The notes below the pieces were generated by a model. It saw nothing but the letters and a program-made list of their open reading frames with translations. It did not search any database and was not told where the DNA came from. The position numbers were made by a program, and so were the translations under genes. A DNA stretch of 64,000 nt from Cepaea nemoralis. Taxonomy: Eukaryota > Mollusca > Gastropoda > Stylommatophora > Helicidae. This document shows positions 1 through 9,637 of this stretch, in pieces. The stretch is taken from the NCBI GenBank assembly GCA_014155875.1, contig JACEFZ010015095.1, forward strand, positions 372,001-436,000. Reading direction: 5' to 3'. How positions within the stretch are numbered: position 1 is the first letter of the stretch; the number at the start of each line of letters is the position of its first letter.

Positions 1-788
1 GGGAAGTCAAGTCGACAGCACCACATCACCCATAGAGCGGGAGATATGGTGGGAAGTCAAGTCGACAGCACCACATCACCCATAGAGCGGGAGATATGGT
101 GGGAAGTCAAGTCGACAGCACCGCATCACCCATAGGGCGGGAGATATGGTGGGAAGTCAAGTCGACAGCACCGCATCACCCATAGAGCGGGAGATATGGT
201 GGGAAGTCAAGTCGACAGCACCACATCACCCATAGAGCGGGAGATATGGTGGGAAGTCAAGTCGACAGCACTGCATCACCCATAGAGCGGAAGATATATT
301 GGGAAGTCAAGTCGACAGCACCACATCACCCATAGAGCGGGAGATATGGTGGGAAGTCAAGTCGACAGCACTGCATCACCCATAGAGCGGAAGATATAGT
401 GGGAAGTCAAGTCGACAGCACCACATCACCCATAGAGCGGGAGATATGGTGGGAAGTCAAGTCGACAGCACCGCATCACCCATAGAGCGGGAGATATGGT
501 GGGAAGTCAAGTTGACAGCACTGCATCACCCATAGAGCGGGAGATATGGTGGCAATTCAAGTCGACAGCACCACATCACCCATAGAGCGGGAGATATGGT
601 GGGAAGTCAAGTCGACAGCACCCCATCACCCATAGAGCGGGAGATATGGTGGCAAGTCAAGTCGACAGCACCACATCACCCATAGAGCGAGAGATATGGT
701 GGGAAGTCAAGTGGACAGCATCACATCACCCATAGAGCGGGAGATATGGTGGGAAGTCAAGTCGACAGCACCATATCATCCATAGAGC
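1..788. repeat. 50-bp satellite/minisatellite array, about 15.8 copies
   Basis: Every unit is exactly 50 bp, with starts at 1, 51, 101 and so on to 751, and no indels. Units differ by a few substitutions, mainly in a CCACATCACC/CCGCATCACC/CTGCATCACC segment and an AGAGCGG/AGGGCGG segment. The last unit fades out after about 788. The window opens at a unit boundary, so the array probably extends to the left. No plausible coding function is visible. Confidence 0.97.
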
Positions 789-1121
789 ACCTGAGAGCAA
801 CTAGTCTATACAAATATGAGACTAGCAACATATACCCACAACGACTCATAGTGGTCCTGTCTGAGACTGATATTCTGACACGGACAATGAACAAACGATG
901 ACAGGTCACTATGTGCCATGTGTCGCAGAATGCAATAATCTGAAAAACAAGAAGACAGCGTACTGAACACACCAGACTTGACTTGGTGATAAAAAAACGT
1001 CATAGAGAAGGGACGGCGAAGATGATCCAGGAAGAGAGGAAGGCACAGAGTTATCAAGGGACAAGAGCTTGGGATTCTAATGACGAAAGGGAGTGAACAT
1101 CCAAAGAATATATGGACAAGA

Positions 1122-1175
1122 GAAATACAACCTAGATAAAATGTGCTAAACTATGCCAGGGAATAATACTTGGCA
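1122..1175 (+). repeat. 54-bp direct repeat, copy 1
   Basis: This segment (GAAATACAACCTAGATAAAA to ATACTTGGCA) recurs at 1785-1838 with one mismatch, 663 bp downstream in the same orientation. It could be terminal repeats of a small undescribed element or a segmental duplication. No target duplication was recognised. Confidence 0.85.
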
Positions 1176-1784
1176 TATATGGGAGCTCATCCGGGAAGAT
1201 GAGAATCACTGCCCAGTTCTACACATTAAAGAAACATAGATCAAATAGATTAAAACAATTCAAGACAGATACATACATAGTTGGGTTATTATTGTTACAG
1301 ACATAGTATAATACGGCAATATCAGTGCAGAAGGATGACTATGAATACATGTCATTGGTGGTCAAATGAGATCTGGACTAGACGAAATGTAATCTAACAT
1401 TGCAAGAAGAAGCAGAGATGAAATGACAGAAAGAGATTCGGCACAGAACACGGAAAGCAGAAGATAAAAGAAGAGTTGATGGACCGTTGGTTCAGAGTCA
1501 CCGAAAGGTCATCCAACGAATAACGTTACAAGCTTCATGTGTGGCGTAAGTAGTTTAAGTAAGAAGATGTTCTATAAATGTGACAGCATAGGGCAATGAC
1601 ATTTTAATGAGGGATTGGAAAAGAGATACAATGTAATGCGAGATAGAGAGTTCATGTGGAGTTCTCTGCATGTTGTATAAAGTACAGTGCTTCAATACAG
1701 ACTCAAAAATGTGGTCTGCGTGTCGGCGTTGTTCATGAACAATTTTTAATAGTTCTGCTGTTCAATTCACATTCGTTATTGAGG

Positions 1785-1838
1785 GAAATACAACCTAGAT
1801 AAAATGAGCTAAACTATGCCAGGGAATAATACTTGGCA
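1785..1838 (+). repeat. 54-bp direct repeat, copy 2
   Basis: Second copy of the 54-bp repeat at 1122-1175. The single difference is ATGAGCT here against ATGTGCT in copy 1. Confidence 0.85.
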
Positions 1839-1867
1839 CTGTGATACGTTCTTTCTCATTGGAACTG

Positions 1868-1930
1868 GGAGTCTCCGTGGCCGAGTGGTTACTGCCTCGC
1901 GTTCTGAAGGTTGTAGGTTCCTCTCTGGAC
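1868..1930 (+). repeat. Possible tRNA-derived SINE head
   Basis: The string CCGTGGCCGAGTGGTTACTG resembles the A box and D arm of a tRNA of the Ser/Leu type. A weaker B-box-like GGTTCCTCTCTGG follows about 37 bp later. No acceptor-stem pairing or tail is evident, so this is not a functional tRNA gene. The gypsy element at 2016 inserted just downstream. Confidence 0.35.
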
Positions 1931-2015
1931 TACGTCATTCGGAGCGTGAGTGCAGTCTTTTCAAAGACTTCTGGAGATCATAGCTGGAGCTACTGGAGTT
2001 CATTCTGTGTGTAAC

Positions 2016-2256
2016 TATAACAGTGTGTAAGAAGACGAAGGCATGTAGTTTGGTTGTTGATAAAACGTTTATTGGCTTAACTTGACAAAGCTTCGATGTA
2101 CACCTCCATTCTCTACTATGCCCGGGTCTCAACTGCCCATACCAACCCAATACGTCACGATTGAGCATCTCCCCCCCCCCCCCTTTCAGTCTAAATGCTC
2201 AATCGTGCTGTATCTGTGTTTCCCACTAGATCCTAATACTACCCAATACTGTTACA
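2016..2256 (-). repeat. 3' LTR of the gypsy element (241 bp)
   Basis: Identical to 11022-11262 in every base I compared, including a C13 run. It contains a perfect 13-bp inverted repeat, CACGATTGAGCAT (2156-2168) and ATGCTCAATCGTG (2195-2207), whose loop carries the C13 tract. Confidence 0.95.
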
Positions 2257-2263
2257 CCTCCCC
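2257..2263 (-). promoter_or_regulatory. Polypurine tract of the gypsy element
   Basis: GGGGAGG on the minus strand lies directly against the 3' LTR, where the plus-strand primer is expected. It is short but correctly placed. Confidence 0.6.
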
Positions 2264-4177
2264 ATGTTAATTAAAGAATTTTCCTTTTAAAGGAAAAATC
2301 TTTACTCCCAATCCCCATACTCTATTCCCTCTTTTTATTCTAATCTTCCCTAAAAATCAAGGTTGAGTAAATAATATCTCTTTTACTTCTTCTCCCAGTG
2401 ATATGGTCTGCCAATAAAACCTCCCTCCATATACTTCTTCTTCGACTTTTATTTATATAATACCCCGTATGATAACCCTGTTAATCCAAACAGTTTTTCT
2501 TTCCTTTCTACATCCCGAACATTATATAGTTATCTACTACATAATTCTTCATTTCTGGTTCTGTCTTGTTTCCTGTATCAAATATACATATCATAAGAAC
2601 AGCTCATAAATTCTTTATCGAAATCTTTTACCTTATACAATTTCTCATTCTTTCAAACCCCAGGACGTACAAAAACAATGTAGTTAGACAAAGTAAAGAA
2701 GTGGTGCGCACCAAATAAGTAGCATAAAGAATGAATATACGACATGACCACATGGACATACAGTAATTGCACATTTAAGACACTCACCCTTTTACCTCCC
2801 TTGCCAATAAAAAAAAATTTTGTAAAACAATTTTTTTTTTTTGTAAACACCTTAAGAAATATATCATTGTTCGTTATAAAACAATTTGGCATAAGTTTTC
2901 ATAAACCTTCTATATTTCACATTGACATTGCCAACCACAATTCTGTTCCTCTTTCTTTATCTCACCTTTTACCAAGAGCCCATGTTCATATTTCATGAAC
3001 ACCTTTAATATAATTAAAGCTGGTATTTCACAGCACCTATATCTTGCCCCCGTACATCCCATCCTGCTATTTTATAAATACAGTGACGTGTGTGCAAGGC
3101 CTGGATACGTCTATCCATTCGTGCACACACGTTCACCCACCATAGTTTCCCACTAGTTGATGAGCTTAACTATTTACTCTTAAGTTTCCCCCTACCTTAT
3201 ATCAATGGACAAATTAGTTTTTATCAACTCTTTTCTGAACGAAAAACCTTTAGCAAAACCTCATTCATTTGAAACTTAAACTTACTTAACTAACTTTATA
3301 ACCGTGTAACTCAATATACCAAACCAAACCCTTTATGTAATCGAAATAAAATGAACACATCCTCCAAATTAATCCATAAGAAGAAAAAAAAAACACACTT
3401 TTAAAATGACATAACATGCATGTTATCAAATCAGAATAAAATATTCTATTCTACCTATCACTATTGGACACTTTTACGGACCAATAGTTTTTATCAACTC
3501 AAATGCTAGGAACACAATCACCCTATTCTAAATCAATTAATCAAACATTAACAATCAATTTTCAAGATCAAACCAAGAAAACAAAATGAGGCATTATAAC
3601 TTAGGCTCCCTAAAACAATCAAACAATAGCCATCATATCATATATGACTCATGACTCAAAACAATTATAACTCTCTTAAAATTTCTACGTACATTGGCCC
3701 ACCAGCATTAGGCTCTCATACTAAGTAAAATAACGCATATCCAGTATTCATATGACCGAGAAGACTAAACATTCCATCTGTATATCTGTTAACTACAGAT
3801 CAATTATGAACATATCTGTTCTATCTACATAAACATATCAGTAATCCACAATTATCTATTTATTATCTCTTAACAGCACATAACATCCTGAATAAGCTCT
3901 TAAGTAAGCACTGCAACCTATATCCAACATTAACTCAATGTAGTAGCCATCCTCTACTTATCAACGTACTCGTGATCTGTCCTGTCTATTATTACTAAAA
4001 CTTTTTAACCCCTATCTTTAAACACGGCATTTCTAACATCAATAAAAAAATATATTCATCCATTGTACTAATATCTCAAGACCACTTTTTCCACCGTTTC
4101 GTATACTTCTTCAAACATCACTTACAATTTTAAACCTTGAAACTTATAACTTGCTATCTGCAGTACTTTCAATTTAT
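2264..4177 (-). other. Internal 3' region of the gypsy element, no gene recognised
   Basis: About 1.9 kb of AT-rich sequence between the end of the pol-related ORF and the polypurine tract. All frames are closed by frequent stops. I see no envelope-like signal peptide, transmembrane segment or cysteine pattern, so this is most simply a long 3' untranslated region. Confidence 0.6.
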
Positions 4178-5482
4178 CTATCTCTTACGTTTCCACTTCC
4201 TCAACAACTCCAAGTTTCTCTGAATAAGTGCTAACTCTATATCAACATCTTCTTCTTCGTACAACCTACTGGTCTCCTCCATACTACTACTTGACTCTGA
4301 CTTTTCATCCATTTCTTCTTCTTCGTCTGTATGTCTCTCTTTAGCTGCCGCTAATCTCTTCCGTTCAACATCCCACCTAATTTGTCGATCACTCTTTCTT
4401 AAGGATCTTTCCAGTATAGGTATATCGTCTCCGCTTGTTGAACAATCCCTAATTCTCCTCTGTCTTTTCACTTCTTTATCTCTTTGACTGTCCATTCTTC
4501 TTTTCGTTGCTTGCCTAGTATTTTTAAATGGAGCACCTGTGTCTTCTTCCATACTATCATAACGAGTTTCATTTGGCCCTTCTTCTTCCATTCTTTTCGG
4601 AATTGTCTGTTCTTGTTCTTCGTAACTTGGATTTGTTAGCAATTGATTTTGTTCTGGTTCTTTTCTAAGATCTGGGGTTATTGTGGTTTTTCTAAGATCT
4701 GGGGTTACTGTGGTTTTTCTAAGATCTGGGGTTACTGTGGTTTTTCTAAGATCTGGGGTTACTGTGGTTTTTCTAAGATCTGGGGTTACTGTGGTCTTTC
4801 TAAGATCTGGGGTTACTGTGGCCCCTCTAACAACCTGTTCATCCAAAAATTTCACATCCGAATAATAATTATTATTATAATTATTATTTTCTATCTCATC
4901 TTCATCTCTTCTTAAGTGTTCAACGTGTGCCCTTGCTATATGTGCTGTGACCTGGTTCTTTATAATATACGATACATTTCCAAGTTTTTCCAAAACGTAA
5001 TAACCTGGAATCCAACGAGCATCAAACTTAGAGTTTCTCCTATGCTTTTTGTAATAAACTCTATCACCTACCTTAAACTCCTGTAATTTTGTATTTACAT
5101 TTTTGTACTTTTTCTGTCTTTCCCTAGCTTTAATTATATTATTCCTTAACCTCATATGTGCTTTATGCATTTCTTGTATTATGGTCTCTTGAAAATCTTC
5201 GCCCATATATTTCCGTCTAGGTTTCAATAAATTATCTATAGGTAATATTGGTTCTCTCCCGTGTATTAAATAAAATGGCGAAAAACCCGTGCTCTCATTT
5301 TGATTTGTACGAATAGCGCTAAGAGCAGGTCCCAAAAATAGATCCCAATCTTTTTCATGTTCATCAATAATTTTTGCCACAATATTGTATAACGTCCGAT
5401 GTTGACGCTCGTTTTTCGCATTTGACGAAGGTCTATAAAATGAGGTCTTTATATGTCTTATGTTTAAATCTTTTAATAACAT
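4178..5482 (-). CDS. Integrase C-terminal part with long repetitive acidic/basic tail (gypsy element)
   Basis: This frame continues the integrase interrupted at 5489-5495. It begins with the third catalytic acidic residue in a KNERQHRTL context (about 5396-5427), followed by the usual helix and a GPY/F-like module around RWIPGYYVLEKLGNVSYII. After an Asn/Tyr-rich linker encoded by ATT repeats (about 4861-4889) come six copies of a nine-residue unit of type TTVTPDLRK, encoded by a 27-bp minisatellite at about 4661-4822. The last ~170 residues are rich in Glu, Lys and Arg. The listed start is an internal ATG and probably not a real initiation site; the frame should be read with pol. No chromodomain was recognised. 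Confidence 0.85.
   Translation of the reverse strand: MLLKDLNIRHIKTSFYRPSSNAKNERQHRTLYNIVAKIIDEHEKDWDLFLGPALSAIRTNQNESTGFSPFYLIHGREPILPIDNLLKPRRKYMGEDFQETIIQEMHKAHMRLRNNIIKARERQKKYKNVNTKLQEFKVGDRVYYKKHRRNSKFDARWIPGYYVLEKLGNVSYIIKNQVTAHIARAHVEHLRRDEDEIENNNYNNNYYSDVKFLDEQVVRGATVTPDLRKTTVTPDLRKTTVTPDLRKTTVTPDLRKTTVTPDLRKTTITPDLRKEPEQNQLLTNPSYEEQEQTIPKRMEEEGPNETRYDSMEEDTGAPFKNTRQATKRRMDSQRDKEVKRQRRIRDCSTSGDDIPILERSLRKSDRQIRWDVERKRLAAAKERHTDEEEEMDEKSESSSSMEETSRLYEEEDVDIELALIQRNLELLRKWKRKR
4661..4822 (-). repeat. 27-bp in-frame minisatellite in the integrase tail, six copies
   Basis: The core AAGATCTGGGG recurs at 4667, 4694, 4721, 4748, 4775 and 4802, a strict 27-bp period, so each copy adds nine residues without breaking the frame. 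The first and last copies differ slightly (ITPDLRK and ATVTPDLRK). Confidence 0.97.
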
Positions 5483-8400
5483 TTCGAATTTTTTTATTTA
5501 CAAATTCTCTACCATTATCTGTAAGTATACTTTGTGGGCAACTAAACCTTGGTACGAACTCCTGTAAAAAAATATTAATGACAGTATCCGCGCTCTTATC
5601 TGGAATTGCATAAACCTCTGGCCAAAGACTGTAGATGTCTACTATATGAATTAAATATACATTTCCTGACAATGTTCTGGGGTGTGGACCCGATATGTCT
5701 AAACTAATCTTTTGCATTGGAAAGTGAGGAATATCTGTGTCCTGTAATGGAGACTTTATTGTTTTCATGTTCCTTAATCTGCACTTTTCACACGTATCTA
5801 CATATTTACATGCAGTTTTAAATAAGTTTGGCCAATAATATTTACTTGTAAGTGCTTTCACTAGTTTGTCTCTACCGAGATGTCCATTTTCATCGTGATA
5901 TGCTTTTAAAAGTTCATTTTCTAAATGCCTTGGAATATATTTCCTTAGTTGTTCGTTCTTTTCACACATATAATATAACTGTCCATCCTCTTGTAAGAGC
6001 AAATAATTCCTTTTATATTTGTTATCTTCTGTTTCTCGTAATTTCTCCTTTATTTGTATGATTCTTGGGTCCAAATCCTGCTCCTCTTCCATATTGAATT
6101 GTGCTAACTGTAGGTCTTCTTCCCTATGTTCCGACTCTTGATCCGATGGTAGACTATCAAATTCTTCCCCATTTATTATAGCAGAATCTAGAATATTTAC
6201 TTGCCAATTCCGGTCGTCTATCTCTGGTTCGGCTGCCTCCTCTTCTGTATCTTCTGATGACTGTGGATATGGAATTCTAGACAATAAATCAGCGCATGTG
6301 TTTATCCTACCTGGTATGAACTCAATTTTCGCGTTGTACCCCTGTAGATTCAATGCCCATGTCTGTATTTTCCTGTTCTGCACTGGAGCTTCTAGAAAAG
6401 ACTTTAAAGGCATGTGGTCAGTTCTAATGACAAAATTTGCGTTATGTAAGTAGTAATTTAGTTTCTGTAAAGCGTAATGAATCGCGTAAGCTTCCTTCTC
6501 GATAGTAGTCCATTTTTTTTGTGATTTACTAAGTTTATGAGACAGGAAGTAGATAGGCCTTTCATTTTTAACCCCTGGTATTCCAGATTCTTTTCCTTCA
6601 TATGGTTGTACCAAACATGCTCCTACTGCATTGTCCGAAGCATCTGTGTATAGTATCAACTGTTTGTTTAAGTCTGGATGCGTCAACAGTGGTACCAGTG
6701 TTAAGCTGTTTTTTAAGTAGTCGAAGGCTTTTTGACACTCATCATCCCACTTAAACCTGGCGTACTTGGCTGTTAAATTTGTAATTGGTTCAGCTATCCT
6801 TGAGAATGCTGGAATAAACCGCCTATAATACGCACATGTTCCTATAAAAGCACGTACTTCCTTAACGTTTGTTGGAGCAGGTAACTCTTTAATAATCTTT
6901 ATTTTGTCCTGGTCTGGTTTAATACCCTCTCTATTTATAATATACCCCAAATATTTTGTTTCAGTTTTTAAAAATTGGCACTTACTAAGCTTCAACTTCA
7001 CATCATGCTTTCTTAACCTGTCAAACACTAGTCTAATATGTTTCAAATGATCCTCCACATCTCCCTTTGTATAGATCAATATATCATCAATATAAGCAAG
7101 AGCGAACTTTTGCATACCCTGTAGAACTTCATTTATTAAGAGCATATAGTGAGAGGGCGCCGTCTTGACACCAAAAGGCATTCGTAAGAATTCGTACGAG
7201 CCCATGTGGGTACAAAAGGCACTTTTTCGTTGCGCGTCTTCTGACATCGGAATACACCAAAACCCTGACCTTGCGTCCAACGTTGTGAAATATGTAGAGC
7301 CATTAAGTAGCCCCAAAATATCATCAATTACCGGCAGTGGGTATGCTACATTCTTGGTGATTTTGTTCAACGCCCTGTAGTCGCAACAGAAACGACTCGA
7401 ACCATCAGGCTTGGCCACGATGACAACCGGAGATGACCATTCTGACTTCGACCTTTTTATTATTCCTGCTTTCAGCATCTCTTCTATTGCCTTTTCCATT
7501 ATTTCTCTGTTTCTTAATGGAGTTCTATATGGTTTTAAACTTATTGGTGGATGATCTCCCGTGTCTATTTCCATTTTAACTGTTCGTGTCTTTCCCAACT
7601 CTAAATCATTAATCGCAAACACATCCTGATTTTGCTTTATAAACTGTTCCAACACTTCCTTGTTTTCTGGCGGAGCTTTTAATTGTGACAACAATTCTTG
7701 TTCCCTTGTTATTTTGTCTAGTGCATGTATATGGACTTTATTTTTTCTGGATGGATGGATCAATTCATCCATTCCGATTTTCCTTCTTCTTCCGCATCCG
7801 CGTCTGTCACTTCTCCTTTCACTAGAAGTTTCCAAATAACTTGTTCCCGACACTTCTGTTCTATTTGTTGCCAATATTTCACTAATGTTATGATCTAATT
7901 TTGCTATCACACATCCTCTATATAACTTGATTTCTCTCCCTGTGTTGTTGATAACCATTACTGGAAAGGTTAAGTGTTTATCCAACTCCATTACTCCATC
8001 TGGAACCTCCAAACCAGGCTCATCAATTATTTCCTCTTGTAACTCGGTGATTCTGACTGTGTTTCCTTCCACATAATATGGGTTTCTCTTCAGCTTCGCT
8101 TGTATCAAATTAACCGACTGTGGTTTTAACGTCGTTGTCATTTTAACCCTAACTAGTGCTGATATATGCATATCCTCTTCCATATCTATATATACGTCTC
8201 TGAATTTTAACTTATGTAAATCATAAAAAAGTCTTATTCCATTCTTTATCAAAAAATCTCTCCCTATCAACATATTTCTATTTAAACCCCTCACTACATG
8301 AAAAAGGTGTCTTATGTTGATCCCTCCTAACTTAAAATTTATCATTGTTTGTCCAACTACTTGTAAATTCTGTCCAGTAACAGAGTGTAAATTATTACTA

Positions 8401-8720
8401 CACTTAAATACTCTACAATTTCTTACTATTTTGTATAAAAAACTTTCTTTTACTACACTAACTTGAGCTCCTGAATCTATTAATGTACGAACTCTATACT
8501 TCCCTATTTCTAATATACACGAGCTATAATCTGTTTTATCTTCTATAAATTTCTTGACTTCATCCAGTTGAAAATATTCTCTGTTCGACCTATTATACTT
8601 GTTACTAACATACTCTCTAACACTTGGGACCCTATTATTTACCCTCCTATCATAGGTCCTGTCTAATAGGTAGGGCGCCGATTTACCTGTGTTCTTGTAC
8701 CTGTAAAGTTCCTGTGTCCA
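5433..8720 (-). CDS. pol: Pol polyprotein of the gypsy element (protease, RT, RNase H, integrase N-terminal part)
   Basis: About 1,095 codons, open from just after a stop at 8723-8721, so it overlaps the end of gag by 58 bp in the -1 frame. A frameshifted Gag-Pol product is expected. Domains in order: retropepsin with DSGAQVS (about 8465-8490) and a GRDFL segment; RT with the YIDD box at about 7081-7096; RNase H beginning LYTDASDNAVGA (about 6640); an integrase zinc-binding HHCC region (about 5770-5900); and the first two catalytic Asp motifs, LDISGP (about 5700) and LTDNGREF (about 5505-5525). The frame ends prematurely at 5433 because of one extra base in an A7 run (minus strand) at 5489-5495. 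The remaining integrase continues in the neighbouring frame. Confidence 0.93.
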   Translation of the reverse strand, partial: WTQELYRYKNTGKSAPYLLDRTYDRRVNNRVPSVREYVSNKYNRSNREYFQLDEVKKFIEDKTDYSSCILEIGKYRVRTLIDSGAQVSVVKESFLYKIVRNCRVFKCSNNLHSVTGQNLQVVGQTMINFKLGGINIRHLFHVVRGLNRNMLIGRDFLIKNGIRLFYDLHKLKFRDVYIDMEEDMHISALVRVKMTTTLKPQSVNLIQAKLKRNPYYVEGNTVRITELQEEIIDEPGLEVPDGVMELDKHLTFPVMVINNTGREIKLYRGCVIAKLDHNISEILATNRTEVSGTSYLETSSERRSDRRGCGRRRKIGMDELIHPSRKNKVHIHALDKITREQELLSQLKAPPENKEVLEQFIKQNQDVFAINDLELGKTRTVKMEIDTGDHPPISLKPYRTPLRNREIMEKAIEEMLKAGIIKRSKSEWSSPVVIVAKPDGSSRFCCDYRALNKITKNVAYPLPVIDDILGLLNGSTYFTTLDARSGFWCIPMSEDAQRKSAFCTHMGSYEFLRMPFGVKTAPSHYMLLINEVLQGMQKFALAYIDDILIYTKGDVEDHLKHIRLVFDRLRKHDVKLKLSKCQFLKTETKYLGYIINREGIKPDQDKIKIIKELPAPTNVKEVRAFIGTCAYYRRFIPAFSRIAEPITNLTAKYARFKWDDECQKAFDYLKNSLTLVPLLTHPDLNKQLILYTDASDNAVGACLVQPYEGKESGIPGVKNERPIYFLSHKLSKSQKKWTTIEKEAYAIHYALQKLNYYLHNANFVIRTDHMPLKSFLEAPVQNRKIQTWALNLQGYNAKIEFIPGRINTCADLLSRIPYPQSSEDTEEEAAEPEIDDRNWQVNILDSAIINGEEFDSLPSDQESEHREEDLQLAQFNMEEEQDLDPRIIQIKEKLRETEDNKYKRNYLLLQEDGQLYYMCEKNEQLRKYIPRHLENELLKAYHDENGHLGRDKLVKALTSKYYWPNLFKTACKYVDTCEKCRLRNMKTIKSPLQDTDIPHFPMQKISLDISGPHPRTLSGNVYLIHIVDIYSLWPEVYAIPDKSADTVINIFLQEFVPRFSCPQSILTDNGREFVNKKIRNVIKRFKHKTYKDLIL

Positions 8721-9637
8721 TCAACGACATTCCTACTCACCCTATTATTATCATGTCTACCCTGTGTATTCGACTGGACACGCCTGTTATTACAAAAACG
8801 AGAAACATGTCCCCGTTGACCACAAACCCAACAGACAATATTTGTGTTATTTGTGTTTCCCACTGACTCACTTGTAGGGTATCTCACATTTCTTCTTTCA
8901 ACATAATCGCTCCTATTTCTACCTTGTAAGGTTTGTATACCGCCTCTCCTATTCCATCCGAATCTTGTTTGTCCTATTTCCATGGGTTCCTCAACTCTGT
9001 CATCTCGATTGCTTCCCACTTCTCGTCCTGTTCTTAATCTAAACCTTCGTCTCAAATTTTCCTCTTGTACCGCGATATCCACCGCTTGTGATAACCTCTC
9101 AGGGTTTTCCCTCATCAGCTTAAGTTTCAAACCATCAGATTTGATGCCATCTACAAAAATCCCTACTAACATCCTTTCCACCTCCTCCCCTCGCACATTC
9201 TGTCCTAAGAATGCTTTTTCAGCCAAGTTAATCAATCTATCGCTAAACAACTGTACCGTCTCTCCGTTATTTTGTTTAGCCTGCCTCAACACCGAAAACG
9301 CATGTTGTGGATCCGTTATTTCTGCATATTTCCTTGCTAGGTCTTCTTTGAACTGTTCCCACGTCTCATCTACTCTAGCCTCTAATTTTCTTCTGATATG
9401 ATCCGAAACTGGTTCCGTTGCCGTCTGATAAGCCAGTCTCATTTTTTCTTCATCTGTTGCTGAGATCAAATAGGCATATTTTTCTATAGAAGTGACCCAT
9501 TTCTTATAGTCTCTGGCCTGTCCACTAAACTTTACAATTTCTGTTGTCATCCCTTGTTGTTTTATCACCATATTAAGTCGGCCTACTGCTGTCCCGACGC
9601 CTGACAAAACCTGTGCCAAAGTGTCCTGTTCCGCCAT
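8663..9637 (-). CDS. gag: Gag polyprotein of the gypsy element
   Basis: 324 codons from the ATG at 9637 (MAEQDTLAQ...). An ATG 13 codons upstream also reads open, but the 9637 start is preferred because its first residues recur in decayed duplicates upstream. The middle matches the general Ty3/gypsy capsid pattern. Near the C-terminus is one zinc knuckle, C-x2-C-x4-H-x4-C (CWVCGQRGHVSRFC), for nucleic-acid binding. An Arg- and Asn-rich stretch surrounds it. It stops with TAG at 8665-8663, inside the pol overlap. Gag would form the virus-like particle in the cytoplasm. Confidence 0.92.
   Translation of the reverse strand: MAEQDTLAQVLSGVGTAVGRLNMVIKQQGMTTEIVKFSGQARDYKKWVTSIEKYAYLISATDEEKMRLAYQTATEPVSDHIRRKLEARVDETWEQFKEDLARKYAEITDPQHAFSVLRQAKQNNGETVQLFSDRLINLAEKAFLGQNVRGEEVERMLVGIFVDGIKSDGLKLKLMRENPERLSQAVDIAVQEENLRRRFRLRTGREVGSNRDDRVEEPMEIGQTRFGWNRRGGIQTLQGRNRSDYVERRNVRYPTSESVGNTNNTNIVCWVCGQRGHVSRFCNNRRVQSNTQGRHDNNRVSRNVVDGHRNFTGTRTQVNRRPTY

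Larger units (their letters stand above)
789..1861. other. Unassigned spacer, no gene seen
   Basis: I find no recognisable protein, RNA or TE domain here. The only structure is a pair of 54-bp direct repeats, listed separately. Short open frames in this stretch look like chance. Confidence 0.6.

Noticed and set aside
1..788. CRISPR-like array
   Set aside because: The 50-bp units are contiguous with no unique spacers, and the context is an animal genome.
2653..3272. Short open frames in the gypsy 3' region as an envelope gene
   Set aside because: They are 60-84 codons, low complexity, on both strands, and lack signal peptide plus transmembrane organisation.
4643..4915. Plus-strand frame of repeated SKIWGYCGF
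   Set aside because: Antisense shadow of the 27-bp minisatellite in the integrase tail.
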